A stretch of DNA of 64,000 nucleotides from Flammeovirga sp. EKP202 (GCF_014534745.1 NZ_JACVVP010000007.1:62001-126000), one strand, 5' to 3'; positions 45,422-56,310 are shown, counted from the first letter of the stretch. Notes: generated by a model not told the origin, from the letters alone. Numbers and translations: made by a program.

Positions 45422-45832
45422 ATGGATAAATCACCTAAAATAGTATTATTTGACGGCGTCTGTAATTTATGTGACAAGAGTGTTCAATTCATCATCAAAA
45501 GGGATAAAAAAGAAGTTTTTAGTTTCGCCTCATTACAATCTCCAGAAGGTGTTGCATTACTCAATAAACACCACTTACCTCAAGACTACACTGACAGCAT
45601 AGTGTTGATTGATGGTGAGCGTGCTTACAAAAAAGCAGAAGCAGCATTAATTATTGCATCACATTTAAGCTTTCCTTGGTATTTATTTAAGATTGGAAAG
45701 CATTTACCTCACTGGTTTACGAACTTTTGGTACGATCTTATAGCAAAGTATAGGTACTCTTTTTTTGGAAAGAAAGAGGATCAGTGTGACCTTATTCATC
45801 AAAAAAGAAGATATACCACAACAGAATTGTAA
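45422..45832 (+). CDS. DCC family thiol-disulfide oxidoreductase-like protein (DUF393)
   Basis: The defining motif is visible as VLFDGVCNLCDKSVQF, with Cys14 and Cys17 in the C-x-x-C arrangement. FASLQSPEGVALL follows, and a hydrophobic segment WYLFKIGKHLPHWFTNFWYD completes the family layout. Length is 136 residues. DCC proteins are predicted redox proteins; physiological partners are unknown. It stands between two LRR genes and is 5 bases downstream of the first. Confidence 0.9.
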   Translation: MDKSPKIVLFDGVCNLCDKSVQFIIKRDKKEVFSFASLQSPEGVALLNKHHLPQDYTDSIVLIDGERAYKKAEAALIIASHLSFPWYLFKIGKHLPHWFTNFWYDLIAKYRYSFFGKKEDQCDLIHQKRRYTTTEL

Positions 45833-45927
45833 GAGAAGCACAATATGAATACAATATGAACGTATTAAAATTGAAGGCTTAATAGTTTTATGCTTCCTTA
45901 AATAACGAAATTGAACATTTTTCAATA

Positions 45928-47034
45928 ATGAAAATAATGACTTTAAAAAAGAACCTTCTCTTTTTACTTATATTTTTTACATCCTCTACTTTCTCATTTG
46001 CTCAAGAAGAGTTAACTATGGAATGGTGGAATGGATTAGATAAATATTGGAAAGGAATTTTCATGTCGCAAATCATGTGGCAGGAAGATGAAATGAATAA
46101 AGAGGGACTTCTTAGGATTCAGAACTTGACAGCAATTAATGCATCTGGTTATGATGACTATGGTGACGAGAGAATTGTCACAAAACTAGATCCTATTGCT
46201 TCGTTGACACTCCTTGAAGACGTTGATATTTCCTATACAAGAGTGAAAGATCTTACTCCTCTGATGAACATGCATCATTTGAAAAGGTTGAATTTGGCTT
46301 ACACTAGAGTCAATGACCTCACTCCTTTAGATCATTCTACTACGATTCATGAAATTTTCTTATCAGGAACAAGAGTCAAAACTTTAGCACCTTTAGCAAA
46401 TATTCCACTTGTCACACTTGATCTATTCCAGAATAAATCATTTGATGATTGGGCTTCTTTATCTGTTTTTAAGGAATTGACGTCACTGTCTTTAGACGAA
46501 ACAAGCGTCTCCGATTTAACCTTTATCAGTACACTAAAAAATTTAAAAGAGCTTAAGCTGTCTTACACCGCAGTAGAAGACCTGACACCCATCAAAAAAA
46601 TAAAAGGCCTTACGTTACTTCAGATACAAAAAACTAAAGTAACAACCCTTGACCCCATCAAGAACCTTAAAAAGCTTGAGCACTTAAACATCAGCAATTC
46701 TGAAATTGAAGATATTTATGCATTGAAAAAAATGAAACAATTGCATACGTTTTACTTTTCAGACAGTAAAGTCAACGACATTACAGTGCTGTCAAGAACA
46801 GTGGGGTTAAACGAACTGACATTTTCTAATACCCCTGTAACCGATTTGAGTCCATTGATTGAATTACCTGAATTAAGTATTTTGATCATCACGGGTTCAC
46901 AAGTAAATGATGTGAAACCTATGGAAAAAGTAAAACCGCTTACAATAATGTACTTTAGAGACTCCCAAGTGAGTCCTGAAAATGTGGAAGCCTTTAAACA
47001 GGCACGACCAGAAGTAGAAACTGATTTCTTTTAA
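45928..47034 (+). CDS. Secreted leucine-rich-repeat protein (SDS22/internalin-like)
   Basis: A signal peptide (about residues 1-26, TFSFAQ) is followed by an all-LRR body of about 12 repeats of 22-23 residues with the pattern LxxLxLSxTxVxDLTPL. Clear units are LEDVDISYTRVKDLTPLMNM, LKELKLSYTAVEDLTPIKKI and LNELTFSNTPVTDLSPLIEL. It is probably a surface or periplasmic binding protein. No membrane anchor, lipobox or type IX sorting domain is visible. Length is 368 residues. A Met three residues in offers a second possible start. Confidence 0.88.
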   Translation: MKIMTLKKNLLFLLIFFTSSTFSFAQEELTMEWWNGLDKYWKGIFMSQIMWQEDEMNKEGLLRIQNLTAINASGYDDYGDERIVTKLDPIASLTLLEDVDISYTRVKDLTPLMNMHHLKRLNLAYTRVNDLTPLDHSTTIHEIFLSGTRVKTLAPLANIPLVTLDLFQNKSFDDWASLSVFKELTSLSLDETSVSDLTFISTLKNLKELKLSYTAVEDLTPIKKIKGLTLLQIQKTKVTTLDPIKNLKKLEHLNISNSEIEDIYALKKMKQLHTFYFSDSKVNDITVLSRTVGLNELTFSNTPVTDLSPLIELPELSILIITGSQVNDVKPMEKVKPLTIMYFRDSQVSPENVEAFKQARPEVETDFF

Positions 47035-47183
47035 AATAAATCAAACACTTGTAAAAGAATTGAAATTAAAAGTCTTATTTCATCTTTATATCACATATCC
47101 TTAATATTTTATTGATGGTAATTTGGTAATAGATAGAAATAAGACTTTTTTTGCAGTGGATTTAATTTAACCTCTATACTCCA

Positions 47184-49070
47184 GTGAGTGAAGTCATAAA
47201 ACACGAGTGTGGCATTGCAATGCTACGACTTAGGAAGCCGCTGTCTTATTTCATAGAGAAATATGGCACTCCTACATATGCGATCAGTAAGATGTACCTA
47301 TTAATGGAAAAGCAGCGCAACCGTGGTCAAGATGGTGCCGGTATTGCGAGTATCAAACTCAATATGAAGCCAGGCAATCCATTTATTGACAGAGCTCGGT
47401 CGATTGAAGCTGATCCTATCAATGACATCTTTAAGAAGGTAGGAAAAAAACTGAACAAGATAAGCAAAGACACTTCTAAATATCTTGATGCAGATTATTT
47501 AAGAGAAAACATTCCTTACATGGGCGATGTTTACATGGGCCACCTTCGTTATGGTACTCATGGTAAAAACACTATTGGACATTGCCACCCTTTCATGCGT
47601 AACAACAACTGGAGAAGCAGACAGTTAATCATGGCTGGAAACTTCAACATGACCAATGTAGACGAGTTATTCGACAAATTGGTGACTTTGGGGCAACACC
47701 CTAAGGAAAATGTTGATACGGTAACTGTAATGGAAAAAATTGGTCATTTCCTTGACCTTGAAGTTCAAGACTTATTTCAACAATACAAAGAACAAGGCTT
47801 AGATAATATTGCCATTTCTGAACGTATTGAAAAAGAACTTGATCTTTCAAAAGTGCTTTCTCGTTCATGTAAAGATTTTGATGGTGGTTACGCTATCATG
47901 GGTCTTACAGGTCATGGTGCTGGTTTTGTAGCAAGAGATGTAAACGGTATTCGTCCGGCATATTACTATGCTGATGATGAGATCGTAGTTGTTGCTTCAG
48001 AAAAAACAGCAATCAAGACAGCATTTAATGCTGAATACGATAAAATCAAAGAGATCGGTCCTGGTAATGCTTTGATCATTGACAAGGATGCCAACTACAA
48101 AGAAGTAGAGTACTTAACTCCAAAAGAAAAGCTTTCTTGTAGTTTCGAGAGAATCTACTTCTCAAGAGGTACTGATCCTGCAATCTACAGCGAAAGAAAG
48201 AAACTTGGTGAGCTATTAGTTCCAAAAGTACTTGAAACGTTGAACTACGATCTTGCTAATACAGTGTTCTCATACATTCCAAATACTGCAGAAACTGCTT
48301 TCCTTGGAATGATGGCGGGTATTGACAAATACTTAGTCAAAAAACGTTTGGAAGCTGTTGAACAAGGAGTATCTGGAGAAGAACTTGAACAACTGATGAC
48401 TTTCAGACCTCGTCAAGAAAAATTAGTAATCAAAGACGTGAAGGCACGTACTTTTATTGCTGATGATACGATGAGAGATGATATGGTTGCTCACGTATAC
48501 GATACTACGTACGAAGTAATCAAAAAGAAAGTTGATACGCTTGTGGTATTGGATGACTCGATTGTTCGTGGTACTACACTTGAAAAGTCTATCATCAATA
48601 TGTTAGACCGTTTGGAGCCAAAACGTATCATCGTTGTTTCTTCTGCACCTCAAATTAGATACCCTGACTGTTATGGTATCAACATGTCTAAAATGAAGGA
48701 ATTCGTTGCTTTCAGAGCAATGGTGAACTTGATGAAAAAGACAGGCAAAGAAGATTTATTAGACGAGATTTACTACCGTTCTAAATCAATCTTACGTGCT
48801 GAGGATTTTGAAACCAACCATGTTCAGTCGCTTTATAATAACTTTACAGATGATGAAATCAGCGAGGAAATTGCAAACATTATCAAGTTAGGTCATATTA
48901 AGGCGGACGTAGAGGTAATCTACCAATCTGTAGAAAACTTAAACATAGCTTGTCCAAATCACTTAGGTGATTGGTACTTCACTGGTAACTTCCCTACTAA
49001 AGGAGGCATGAGAGTAGTACACAAAGCTTTTGTAAATTATATGGAAGGAAAAGAAGTTAGAGCTTACTAA
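47184..49070 (+). CDS. Amidophosphoribosyltransferase (long PurF-like)
   Basis: A class II glutamine amidotransferase domain starts after a short leader: MSEVIKHECGIAML places the nucleophile at Cys9, so an 8-residue propeptide would be removed. The glutaminase segment GHLRYGTHGKNTIGHCHPFM is clear. The PRPP-binding motif VVLDDSIVRGTTLEKSI identifies the phosphoribosyltransferase half. The reaction is PRPP plus glutamine to phosphoribosylamine, the first purine step. The start codon is GTG; no in-frame ATG precedes it before the stop at 47163. At 628 residues it is longer than standard PurF (about 470-510), a form I associate with Bacteroidota. Confidence 0.88.
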   Translation: MSEVIKHECGIAMLRLRKPLSYFIEKYGTPTYAISKMYLLMEKQRNRGQDGAGIASIKLNMKPGNPFIDRARSIEADPINDIFKKVGKKLNKISKDTSKYLDADYLRENIPYMGDVYMGHLRYGTHGKNTIGHCHPFMRNNNWRSRQLIMAGNFNMTNVDELFDKLVTLGQHPKENVDTVTVMEKIGHFLDLEVQDLFQQYKEQGLDNIAISERIEKELDLSKVLSRSCKDFDGGYAIMGLTGHGAGFVARDVNGIRPAYYYADDEIVVVASEKTAIKTAFNAEYDKIKEIGPGNALIIDKDANYKEVEYLTPKEKLSCSFERIYFSRGTDPAIYSERKKLGELLVPKVLETLNYDLANTVFSYIPNTAETAFLGMMAGIDKYLVKKRLEAVEQGVSGEELEQLMTFRPRQEKLVIKDVKARTFIADDTMRDDMVAHVYDTTYEVIKKKVDTLVVLDDSIVRGTTLEKSIINMLDRLEPKRIIVVSSAPQIRYPDCYGINMSKMKEFVAFRAMVNLMKKTGKEDLLDEIYYRSKSILRAEDFETNHVQSLYNNFTDDEISEEIANIIKLGHIKADVEVIYQSVENLNIACPNHLGDWYFTGNFPTKGGMRVVHKAFVNYMEGKEVRAY

Positions 49071-49090
49071 GCAAAACTTTTCTTCTCAAC

Positions 49091-49125
49091 AAAAGGCTAG
49101 GATTTAAAAGATCTTAGCCTTTTTG
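49091..49125 (+). terminator. Terminator of the PurF-like gene
   Basis: Arms AAAAGGCTA and TAGCCTTTT with inner GAT/ATC pairing are followed by T-rich sequence. Confidence 0.75.
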
Positions 49126-49141
49126 TTTTTAAATTTAAATC

Positions 49142-49738
49142 ATGAAAGAAAGAATACTCCTACCCTCATCAAGATATATTTTAGGGTTTCAAAATAAAGA
49201 AGAACGCATCATTCAGAGAGCTTACAATGATTTCTTTTATCCTCTATTGGATGAAAAGGACATTGAAGACAAATACTTGTTTCAAAGAGGCTTCTGTAAG
49301 GCCTTGACTCATACGCTTTACTCAGGAACATCTAGTGAAGAGGAGTTTATCGATATCATCAAGAAACATTTCCCAGGTAATCAAGAGGAGTTTGATATTG
49401 AAGAAGTGGAAATTAAATTCCGAGATGAGGACTTACTTTTACTTCAACTTCATTTTAATCAAAAACTCTCTGATGAATCTATCGCCGCTCGTACTGAGAT
49501 GAGTATTGAGGACGCCAAAGGGAGAATCGATAAACTTCAGAGAATGTGGGGGCAAGATATGCCTTTGGAAGAGTATTTATTGCAGATTGAGCAAAGACAG
49601 TGGTTCAAAAGATTGACCAACAATCCTATTCCTTTTCAGCCTAAAGGAAAGAAAAAAAGTAGCTCTTCTGTAAAAGTGGGGAAAATCAATAAAGTAGAAG
49701 AAACGATTTGGGATAAGATAAAAGGGATTTTTTCTTGA
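49142..49738 (+). CDS. Conserved hypothetical protein with an HTH-like segment
   Basis: I do not recognise a family name. Residues 100-140 (LQLHFNQKLSDESIAARTEM and onward) look like a helix-turn-helix of the sigma-70 region 4 type, preceded by an acidic stretch (FDIEEVEIKFRDED). The C-terminus is basic and Ser/Lys-rich (KKKSSSSVKVGKINK). No signal peptide or membrane helix is visible. Length is 198 residues. It could bind DNA or RNA, but no supporting neighbour is known. It is separated from the PurF-like gene by a terminator. Confidence 0.6.
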   Translation: MKERILLPSSRYILGFQNKEERIIQRAYNDFFYPLLDEKDIEDKYLFQRGFCKALTHTLYSGTSSEEEFIDIIKKHFPGNQEEFDIEEVEIKFRDEDLLLLQLHFNQKLSDESIAARTEMSIEDAKGRIDKLQRMWGQDMPLEEYLLQIEQRQWFKRLTNNPIPFQPKGKKKSSSSVKVGKINKVEETIWDKIKGIFS

Positions 49739-49871
49739 GTCAAGTTTTTCTTTCATACTATTTGAATGAAAAGTTATAAGTTTTCGGAGATTCTGAAAAT
49801 TTCACTTTTTTGTTGTTTGAGATAAATTTTATTACAATTTAGTCAACTTGTTTTAGGACGTTATAACCAAT

Positions 49872-49910
49872 AAAAAAGCCCATCAAAACTAAATTTGATG
49901 AGCTTTTCTT
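49872..49910. terminator. Terminator of yidC, also facing the hypothetical gene
   Basis: Arms AAAAGCcCATCAAA and TTTGATGaGCTTTT enclose ACTAAAT; one mismatch. It lies 16 bases after the yidC stop and about 135 bases after the convergent hypothetical gene. Confidence 0.8.
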
Positions 49911-49925
49911 ATCGCTAAAAGAGAA

Positions 49926-51734
49926 TTATTTATTCTTCTTTTTATTTTCTTGTTGTGCCTTTTGTTGTTCTTTCATCGCTTTGTCTAAACGAGCTGTTAA
50001 TCCGCCAGCTTTCTTATTGGCATTTTTCTTTTTATTCTCTTCCATGACGGCACGGATCTTATCTTCGTTTACAAATTTCTTAGAAGCAATTTGCTGAACG
50101 ATAGTGATACAGTTCGATACGAAGTAGTAGTACGTTAAACCAGCTGCGAAGCTGTTGAAGAAAAATAAGAAGAATACAGGTGAGATATAAGATACCATCT
50201 GCATCTGAGGGTTTGACTGTACTTGTGACTGGTTTTGGAAGTAAGTATATCCTAACATTGAAACCGCCCAAAGTAAAGTAAATAATGACACGTGATCACC
50301 ATATGCAGGAATACTGAATGGTAAGTCTAAGATCGAGTCATATGTTGATAAATCATCTGCCCATAAGAACGATTGCCCTCTTAACTGCAATGCATTAGGG
50401 AAGAAGTTATAAAGTGCCACGAAGAAAGGCATCTGAGCCAACATAGGAATACAACCTGACAATGGGTTCGCTCCTACTTTTCTGTAAAGGCTCATTGTCT
50501 CTTGCTGAATCTTCATTTGGTCATCACCATACTTTTCTTTTAACTCGTCCATCTCTGGCTTCAACAAACGCATCTTCGCCATTGACTTGTAAGAGTTGAA
50601 AGTAAGTGGGTAAAGTACAGACTTCACCAATACCACCATAATAAAGATGATTAACCCGTAACCCAACTCAAATCCTTCTAAGAATTCGAAGATTGGAATA
50701 AAGATGTATTTTGACAATGGAGTTGTCCAAGCCCAACCTAAGTATACGTTATCTTCAAAACCTGTTGTTACAGCTTCACAAACACGGTAATCGTTTGGAC
50801 CGAAGTAATATCTAAGGTTTGCAGATTGAAGTGAACTCAAAGGAATTTGGAAAGCAATATCAAAAGTCTTTACAATTTCAGTATTGTCTTCGTTGTAATC
50901 AGAGATAAGGTTTGCTCTGTTAAACTGTTTATCTGTAATCAAAGCAACGTTAAAGAACTTTTGTTTTGCAGATACCCACGCTAATGGTTCTTGAATTGCC
51001 TCTTCTTCTTTTGAAGTAGAAGTCATTGACAAGTAATCAAAGTCGTCTTTCTTTGTAAAGTAGTTGACAGTAGTTTTCTGACGTGATGTTTTCATGTCTT
51101 TCTCTACTGATTTCATATCTTGGTGCCACACATAAGAGATATCTTGGCCTTGGATAAATGGTTGAGCACCTGAAAGGTCCAAATCATAATCCACCACATA
51201 AGTATCTTCATCTGCTAAAGAATACGTTCTCTTAATCAAAACATTTCCTTCGGCGGTTTTTGCAATCATTTCTACTTTATCACCAGCAATAGAAACATTT
51301 GCAGTATAGTTTAATGTATTAATATCAATTACCCCATATTGTGTAGGTAATTTCTCTTCTACTTTGTAATGTGCAGGATCAACTAAGTGTAAAGGTTTTT
51401 TGTCGTACGTTTGGTAAGTTTTTAACAATACATCTGTAACATTACCGCCCTTTGTATCAAAAGTGATTTTTACATTTTCATTTTCTATCGCTACTTCTTT
51501 GGATGTACCGTTCATTACGCTACCGAACACACCAAATTTTTGCATTAATACTGAATCACTTTCAACGTTAGTTGTTTGAAAAGTTTGATTTTCTGTTTGT
51601 CCTTCCACTACATTGGTAGCAGTCTCTTGCGTTTGAATAGGATCTTCCAAAGGCGTTTCCGGCTGGAAGAAAAACATATATCCTACTAATAGTGCGGATA
51701 ACAACAGAAAACCTGTCGTTTGATTCTTATCCAT
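49926..51734 (-). CDS. yidC: Membrane protein insertase YidC
   Basis: YidC inserts and folds inner-membrane proteins, alone or with SecYEG. A first membrane helix (residues 6-24) leads to a large periplasmic beta domain (about 60-350). The Oxa1 core follows with LIIFIMVVLVKSVLYPLTFN, the hydrophilic-groove region and GCIPMLAQMPFFVALYNFFP. The C-terminal tail is very basic (KKKNANKKAGG and onward), as needed for ribosome contact. Length is 602 residues. It is 182 bases from pyrG, with its own promoter element. Confidence 0.97.
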   Translation of the reverse strand: MDKNQTTGFLLLSALLVGYMFFFQPETPLEDPIQTQETATNVVEGQTENQTFQTTNVESDSVLMQKFGVFGSVMNGTSKEVAIENENVKITFDTKGGNVTDVLLKTYQTYDKKPLHLVDPAHYKVEEKLPTQYGVIDINTLNYTANVSIAGDKVEMIAKTAEGNVLIKRTYSLADEDTYVVDYDLDLSGAQPFIQGQDISYVWHQDMKSVEKDMKTSRQKTTVNYFTKKDDFDYLSMTSTSKEEEAIQEPLAWVSAKQKFFNVALITDKQFNRANLISDYNEDNTEIVKTFDIAFQIPLSSLQSANLRYYFGPNDYRVCEAVTTGFEDNVYLGWAWTTPLSKYIFIPIFEFLEGFELGYGLIIFIMVVLVKSVLYPLTFNSYKSMAKMRLLKPEMDELKEKYGDDQMKIQQETMSLYRKVGANPLSGCIPMLAQMPFFVALYNFFPNALQLRGQSFLWADDLSTYDSILDLPFSIPAYGDHVSLFTLLWAVSMLGYTYFQNQSQVQSNPQMQMVSYISPVFFLFFFNSFAAGLTYYYFVSNCITIVQQIASKKFVNEDKIRAVMEENKKKNANKKAGGLTARLDKAMKEQQKAQQENKKKNK

Positions 51735-51806
51735 TTTACTCTTATTAATTTACGATATCAATAAATATTATTGATTTTCTCGTGCTTTTTGTACTTAAAA
51801 TGCGTG

Positions 51807-51814
51807 CAAAGTTA
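51807..51814 (-). promoter_or_regulatory. Promoter -7 element of yidC
   Basis: On the minus strand TAACTTTG matches TAnnTTTG, 73 bases before the start codon and downstream of the pyrG terminator. Confidence 0.5.
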
Positions 51815-51865
51815 CGAATTTTATTGTCTTAATCTTGAAAAAAGACAATAAAGAATTTAAAAAAC

Positions 51866-51896
51866 GAAAGCCCATAGATAAAATTACCTATGGGCT
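51866..51896 (-). terminator. Terminator of pyrG
   Basis: Arms AGCCCATAG and CTATGGGCT with partial inner pairing. On the minus strand it is followed by TTTCGTTTTTT. It starts 21 bases after the pyrG stop codon. Confidence 0.85.
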
Positions 51897-51916
51897 ATCT
51901 CATAAATTGATTGTAA

Positions 51917-53575
<1,659 letters not shown>

Positions 53576-53591
53576 TCACATTTTGTTTGTG

Positions 53592-53623
53592 CAAAGCTAA
53601 AGGAGTTCTTCTCAATTAGCAAA
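53592..53623 (-). promoter_or_regulatory. Bacteroidota-type promoter of pyrG
   Basis: On the minus strand TTTG (53620-53623) and TAGCTTTG (53592-53599) are separated by 20 bases, an excellent match to the TTTG / TAnnTTTG consensus. The start codon is about 28 bases downstream of the -7 box. Confidence 0.7.
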
Positions 53624-53650
53624 TAAACTATGTCAATGCTTGTAACTAGA

Positions 53651-54568
53651 TCAAAAAAGTGATCGTTGTTCTGTCTTTTCTCTCAAAATTGGGTAAATAA
53701 TATTCGGATCTAACGACTTTTTGACTTGACTTCCGATATAATGCCCTAACTCTGGACACAAAATATCTTCGGGTTGATGAGTAAAAAAATAGACTTCTTG
53801 TAAACCTTGTCGCTTGAAAGATTGAATTCTCTCCATCCAATCGTCTACCCTTGAAAAGTCAGTATTGTGCATTTCGTTACCCACAAACCTCACCATAATT
53901 GTTGGTGTTGTCACTCTCATGTGTAGTACATCTCTCCTACCTGCAACATCAGTAATAATCATTGCATATCCTTTTGCTGTCATGAGCGCTGAGAGTTCAT
54001 CTAACTTCTGCTGATCATTAAACCATGAAGGGTGGCGGAGCTCTAAAGCTAACTTCATATCTTCAGGAAAAGCTTCAATAAATCGGAAAAGCGGAAGTGC
54101 TTCTTCTACTGTGAAATCAGGAGGCATTTGTAACCACGTATAACCAAGTTTATTCTCAAAGAGTCTCATCTGATCTGTAAACTCATAAATATCATTTTTA
54201 CAGTTCATCAATCTCTTTTTGTGACTTACGGATTGTAGGAATTTTGGGTTGAACTTGAAGGAATCATGTACAGTAGACTTCCACTTCACTAGCGTTTCTG
54301 ATTTTGGAATACCATAATGCGTTGAATTCAACTCAATGGTATCAAAATGCTGACTGTAATAATGTAAAAAAGTATTAGGTTGTGCTTTATCAGGATAGAT
54401 TTTCCCTTTCCACTCAGCACAAGACCAAGCAGGAGCACCTATTCTAAATTGAAATGCATTGATAAAATTTGGATGATTTCTCAACATCATTTTAGAATAA
54501 TGATCTTGTGCTGGAAGTTGAAAATTAACTCCCGAAATATCTTTTAATCGTCCAAAATCCATACACAT
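53651..54568 (-). CDS. DUF72 domain-containing protein (YecE-like)
   Basis: This TIM-barrel-like family has unknown function. Diagnostic parts are FRIGAPAWSCAEWKGKIYPD, FDTIELNSTHYGIPKSETLV, the FKFNPKFLQSVSHKKRL block and LALELRHPSWFND. Length is 305 residues, slightly longer than usual because of an N-terminal extension that may be a too-early start. It lies 11 bases downstream of the 161-residue secreted protein gene and is probably in one transcript with it. Confidence 0.92.
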   Translation of the reverse strand: MCMDFGRLKDISGVNFQLPAQDHYSKMMLRNHPNFINAFQFRIGAPAWSCAEWKGKIYPDKAQPNTFLHYYSQHFDTIELNSTHYGIPKSETLVKWKSTVHDSFKFNPKFLQSVSHKKRLMNCKNDIYEFTDQMRLFENKLGYTWLQMPPDFTVEEALPLFRFIEAFPEDMKLALELRHPSWFNDQQKLDELSALMTAKGYAMIITDVAGRRDVLHMRVTTPTIMVRFVGNEMHNTDFSRVDDWMERIQSFKRQGLQEVYFFTHQPEDILCPELGHYIGSQVKKSLDPNIIYPILREKTEQRSLF

Positions 54569-54579
54569 ATTCTTGTTTT

Positions 54580-55065
54580 TTAATTCGACTGTCCTTCTCT
54601 GAAAGCCTCCATTGATTTATAATGACACTTGCCTATTAAAGCATCAATTTGTGCTTGAAGTTTCACATCCTCTTCTTCGTTTTTTGAACGAAGAGCCAAT
54701 AAAACCAATTTATGAATATCCGTTTTATACTTTGAGGCCAGATCTAAAAATGGCAATTCGATAAGACTTTTGTAAATCGCTGACTCTCTCCTTGAAAAAG
54801 AAATCTGACGTGCCGTCTCCAGAAGAGTTACAGTATAAACAGGATATTCCTGTAAAAGTTGAGCAATGTAGAGGTAATCATCAAAATTTACATTTCCTGT
54901 CTCAATATAATACCTTAACTCCGAAAGCCCTCCAACATTTACATCACTACTCATCATTATCTGCCTAAACTTCTCTTCGGCTTCCTCTTTTGAAATAGGC
55001 TTGTCTTGCGAAAATAGAGGTGTATTCAATAGTAAAGCGATAAATAATAAAAAGAGGTTTTTCAT
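54580..55065 (-). CDS. Small secreted helical protein of unknown function
   Basis: A signal peptide (residues 1-19, NTPLFSQ) is followed by an all-helical body of about 140 residues with no family that I recognise. A segment SELRYYIETGNVNFDDYLYI and KYKTDIHKLVLLALRSKNEE suggest a helical repeat or adaptor. It has two Cys residues at most (C in GKCHYKSM). It probably resides in the periplasm. It precedes the DUF72 gene by 11 bases. Confidence 0.65.
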   Translation of the reverse strand: MKNLFLLFIALLLNTPLFSQDKPISKEEAEEKFRQIMMSSDVNVGGLSELRYYIETGNVNFDDYLYIAQLLQEYPVYTVTLLETARQISFSRRESAIYKSLIELPFLDLASKYKTDIHKLVLLALRSKNEEEDVKLQAQIDALIGKCHYKSMEAFREGQSN

Positions 55066-55176
55066 TCTATATTTTTTGTTGTTTGTCCATTACAATACAA
55101 AATAATAATTTGTAAAAATGAATGAGAAATTTTTCAAGGTAGTTTAACATAAGTTAGAATTAGAGCGTAAAATAGT

Positions 55177-55641
55177 CTATAGTGCTGTCAAATACTTTTC
55201 AATATCTAGATAAGAGGAAAAGTCCCAGACCTCCATCAGGAAATAACAGATCGTCAACCAAATTGCGGATGAAATTAACGCAGAAATCAAAAGTGAGTAT
55301 TTTGATTCCTTCAACCTTAAACCGATCAGAATATAGGTTGGAATACCAAAAAGAACTGGTGCTAGTGTCACTGCACTCCAGAAACCATACCTCCTCCACA
55401 ATACCAATACCTTCTTCAGATTTTTATTGTAACCACTTTTCCTTTTCGTTACTATTAGGCTACTGACCTTCTGCCCAATAAAAATAGTGATCAGAGAAGA
55501 GGTTAACACGGAAGAAAGATTCAAAAAAATCATTTGAAAGTAATTGAGACCAATAATATTAGAAATCACTGCTCCTAAGTACACTTTCCAAAGACTTAAT
55601 CCAAAAATTGTAAGACAAACGAGTAAGATTCCAGTATTCAT
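55177..55641 (-). CDS. Multi-pass membrane protein of unknown function
   Basis: Four to five hydrophobic segments fill the 154 residues (for example GILLVCLTIFGLSLWKVYLG and LLISALISSAIWLTICYFLM). The centre carries a basic cytoplasmic loop (KKVLVLWRRYGFWSAVTLAP). The RRYGF...LAPVLFGIPTYI pattern recalls small multidrug-export-like (Sm_multidrug_ex) proteins, but this is a weak impression. It lies between the 161-residue secreted protein gene and marR, 70 bases from marR. Confidence 0.6.
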   Translation of the reverse strand: MNTGILLVCLTIFGLSLWKVYLGAVISNIIGLNYFQMIFLNLSSVLTSSLITIFIGQKVSSLIVTKRKSGYNKNLKKVLVLWRRYGFWSAVTLAPVLFGIPTYILIGLRLKESKYSLLISALISSAIWLTICYFLMEVWDFSSYLDIEKYLTAL

Positions 55642-55711
55642 ATTAAAGATTCAATCGGTGACTTTTCAATCAAAAACTAAAATTATTATTCACGCATTAC
55701 ATGTAGACCAC

Positions 55712-56278
55712 TTACTCCTCAAATTCATCACAATCAATCTGTATTTCTTTACCACTGAGTTTACTTTTCAATAAATTACAATAATGGTCCTCTTTTTTAT
55801 CTCCACTATAGTATTTACAGTTGTAGCAAGTTCTTTGTACCTGGATAACACCTTTTTGGTTCAACTGAAAAATCAGTTTTGATAAAGTATCAAATATATT
55901 GGCAAGTTCCTGGTCGGTAAAAGAGGATAATTCTTTATTAAAAACATCAGCATACCCCTCCAATTGACCAACAAGTTCTTTGCCCGATGAGGTGATGAAT
56001 AAATTATATCTACGGTTATCTGTTGGGGAATGATCCTTTTCTAAATACTCCTTTTTTAATAGTATTCTGACAGCATCACTAATCGTTGCTTTTGTAACGT
56101 TAAACTCTTTCGCAAGATAGCTTACATTACATATTTCTCTTTTATGATTTGAGACAAACAAAAGAATTTGGATCTGTATAGGACTAATTCCAAACGTTTT
56201 GGCTTTTTCCCAAAGCAACGCTTTTAAGGCTTCTGAGAGCCTTTCTAATCCACCGAGTATTTTTGATTCTATATTCAA
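55712..56278 (-). CDS. MarR family regulator with a four-Cys C-terminal tail
   Basis: Residues 30-100 form a winged helix of the MarR type (YLAKEFNVTKATISDAVRIL, then DNRRYNLFITSSGKELV for the wing). The C-terminal extension has Cys151, Cys154, Cys167 and Cys183 in the spacing C-x2-C-x12-C-x15-C, which looks like a metal or Fe-S site and is absent from classical MarR. A repressor acting on its own promoter is likely: a copy of the operator-like site TTAGGAATCCTAA (one mismatch) overlaps the predicted -7 box at 56311-56318. Other copies lie ahead of neighbouring genes. Confidence 0.88.
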   Translation of the reverse strand: MNIESKILGGLERLSEALKALLWEKAKTFGISPIQIQILLFVSNHKREICNVSYLAKEFNVTKATISDAVRILLKKEYLEKDHSPTDNRRYNLFITSSGKELVGQLEGYADVFNKELSSFTDQELANIFDTLSKLIFQLNQKGVIQVQRTCYNCKYYSGDKKEDHYCNLLKSKLSGKEIQIDCDEFEE

Positions 56279-56310
56279 AACTGATAGTAATTAAAAAATT
56301 AGGACCACCA

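Noticed and set aside
55182-55466. Plus-strand 94-codon frame opposite the membrane protein gene
   Set aside because: It lies antisense to a hydrophobic coding frame with coherent membrane segments and shows no domain of its own.
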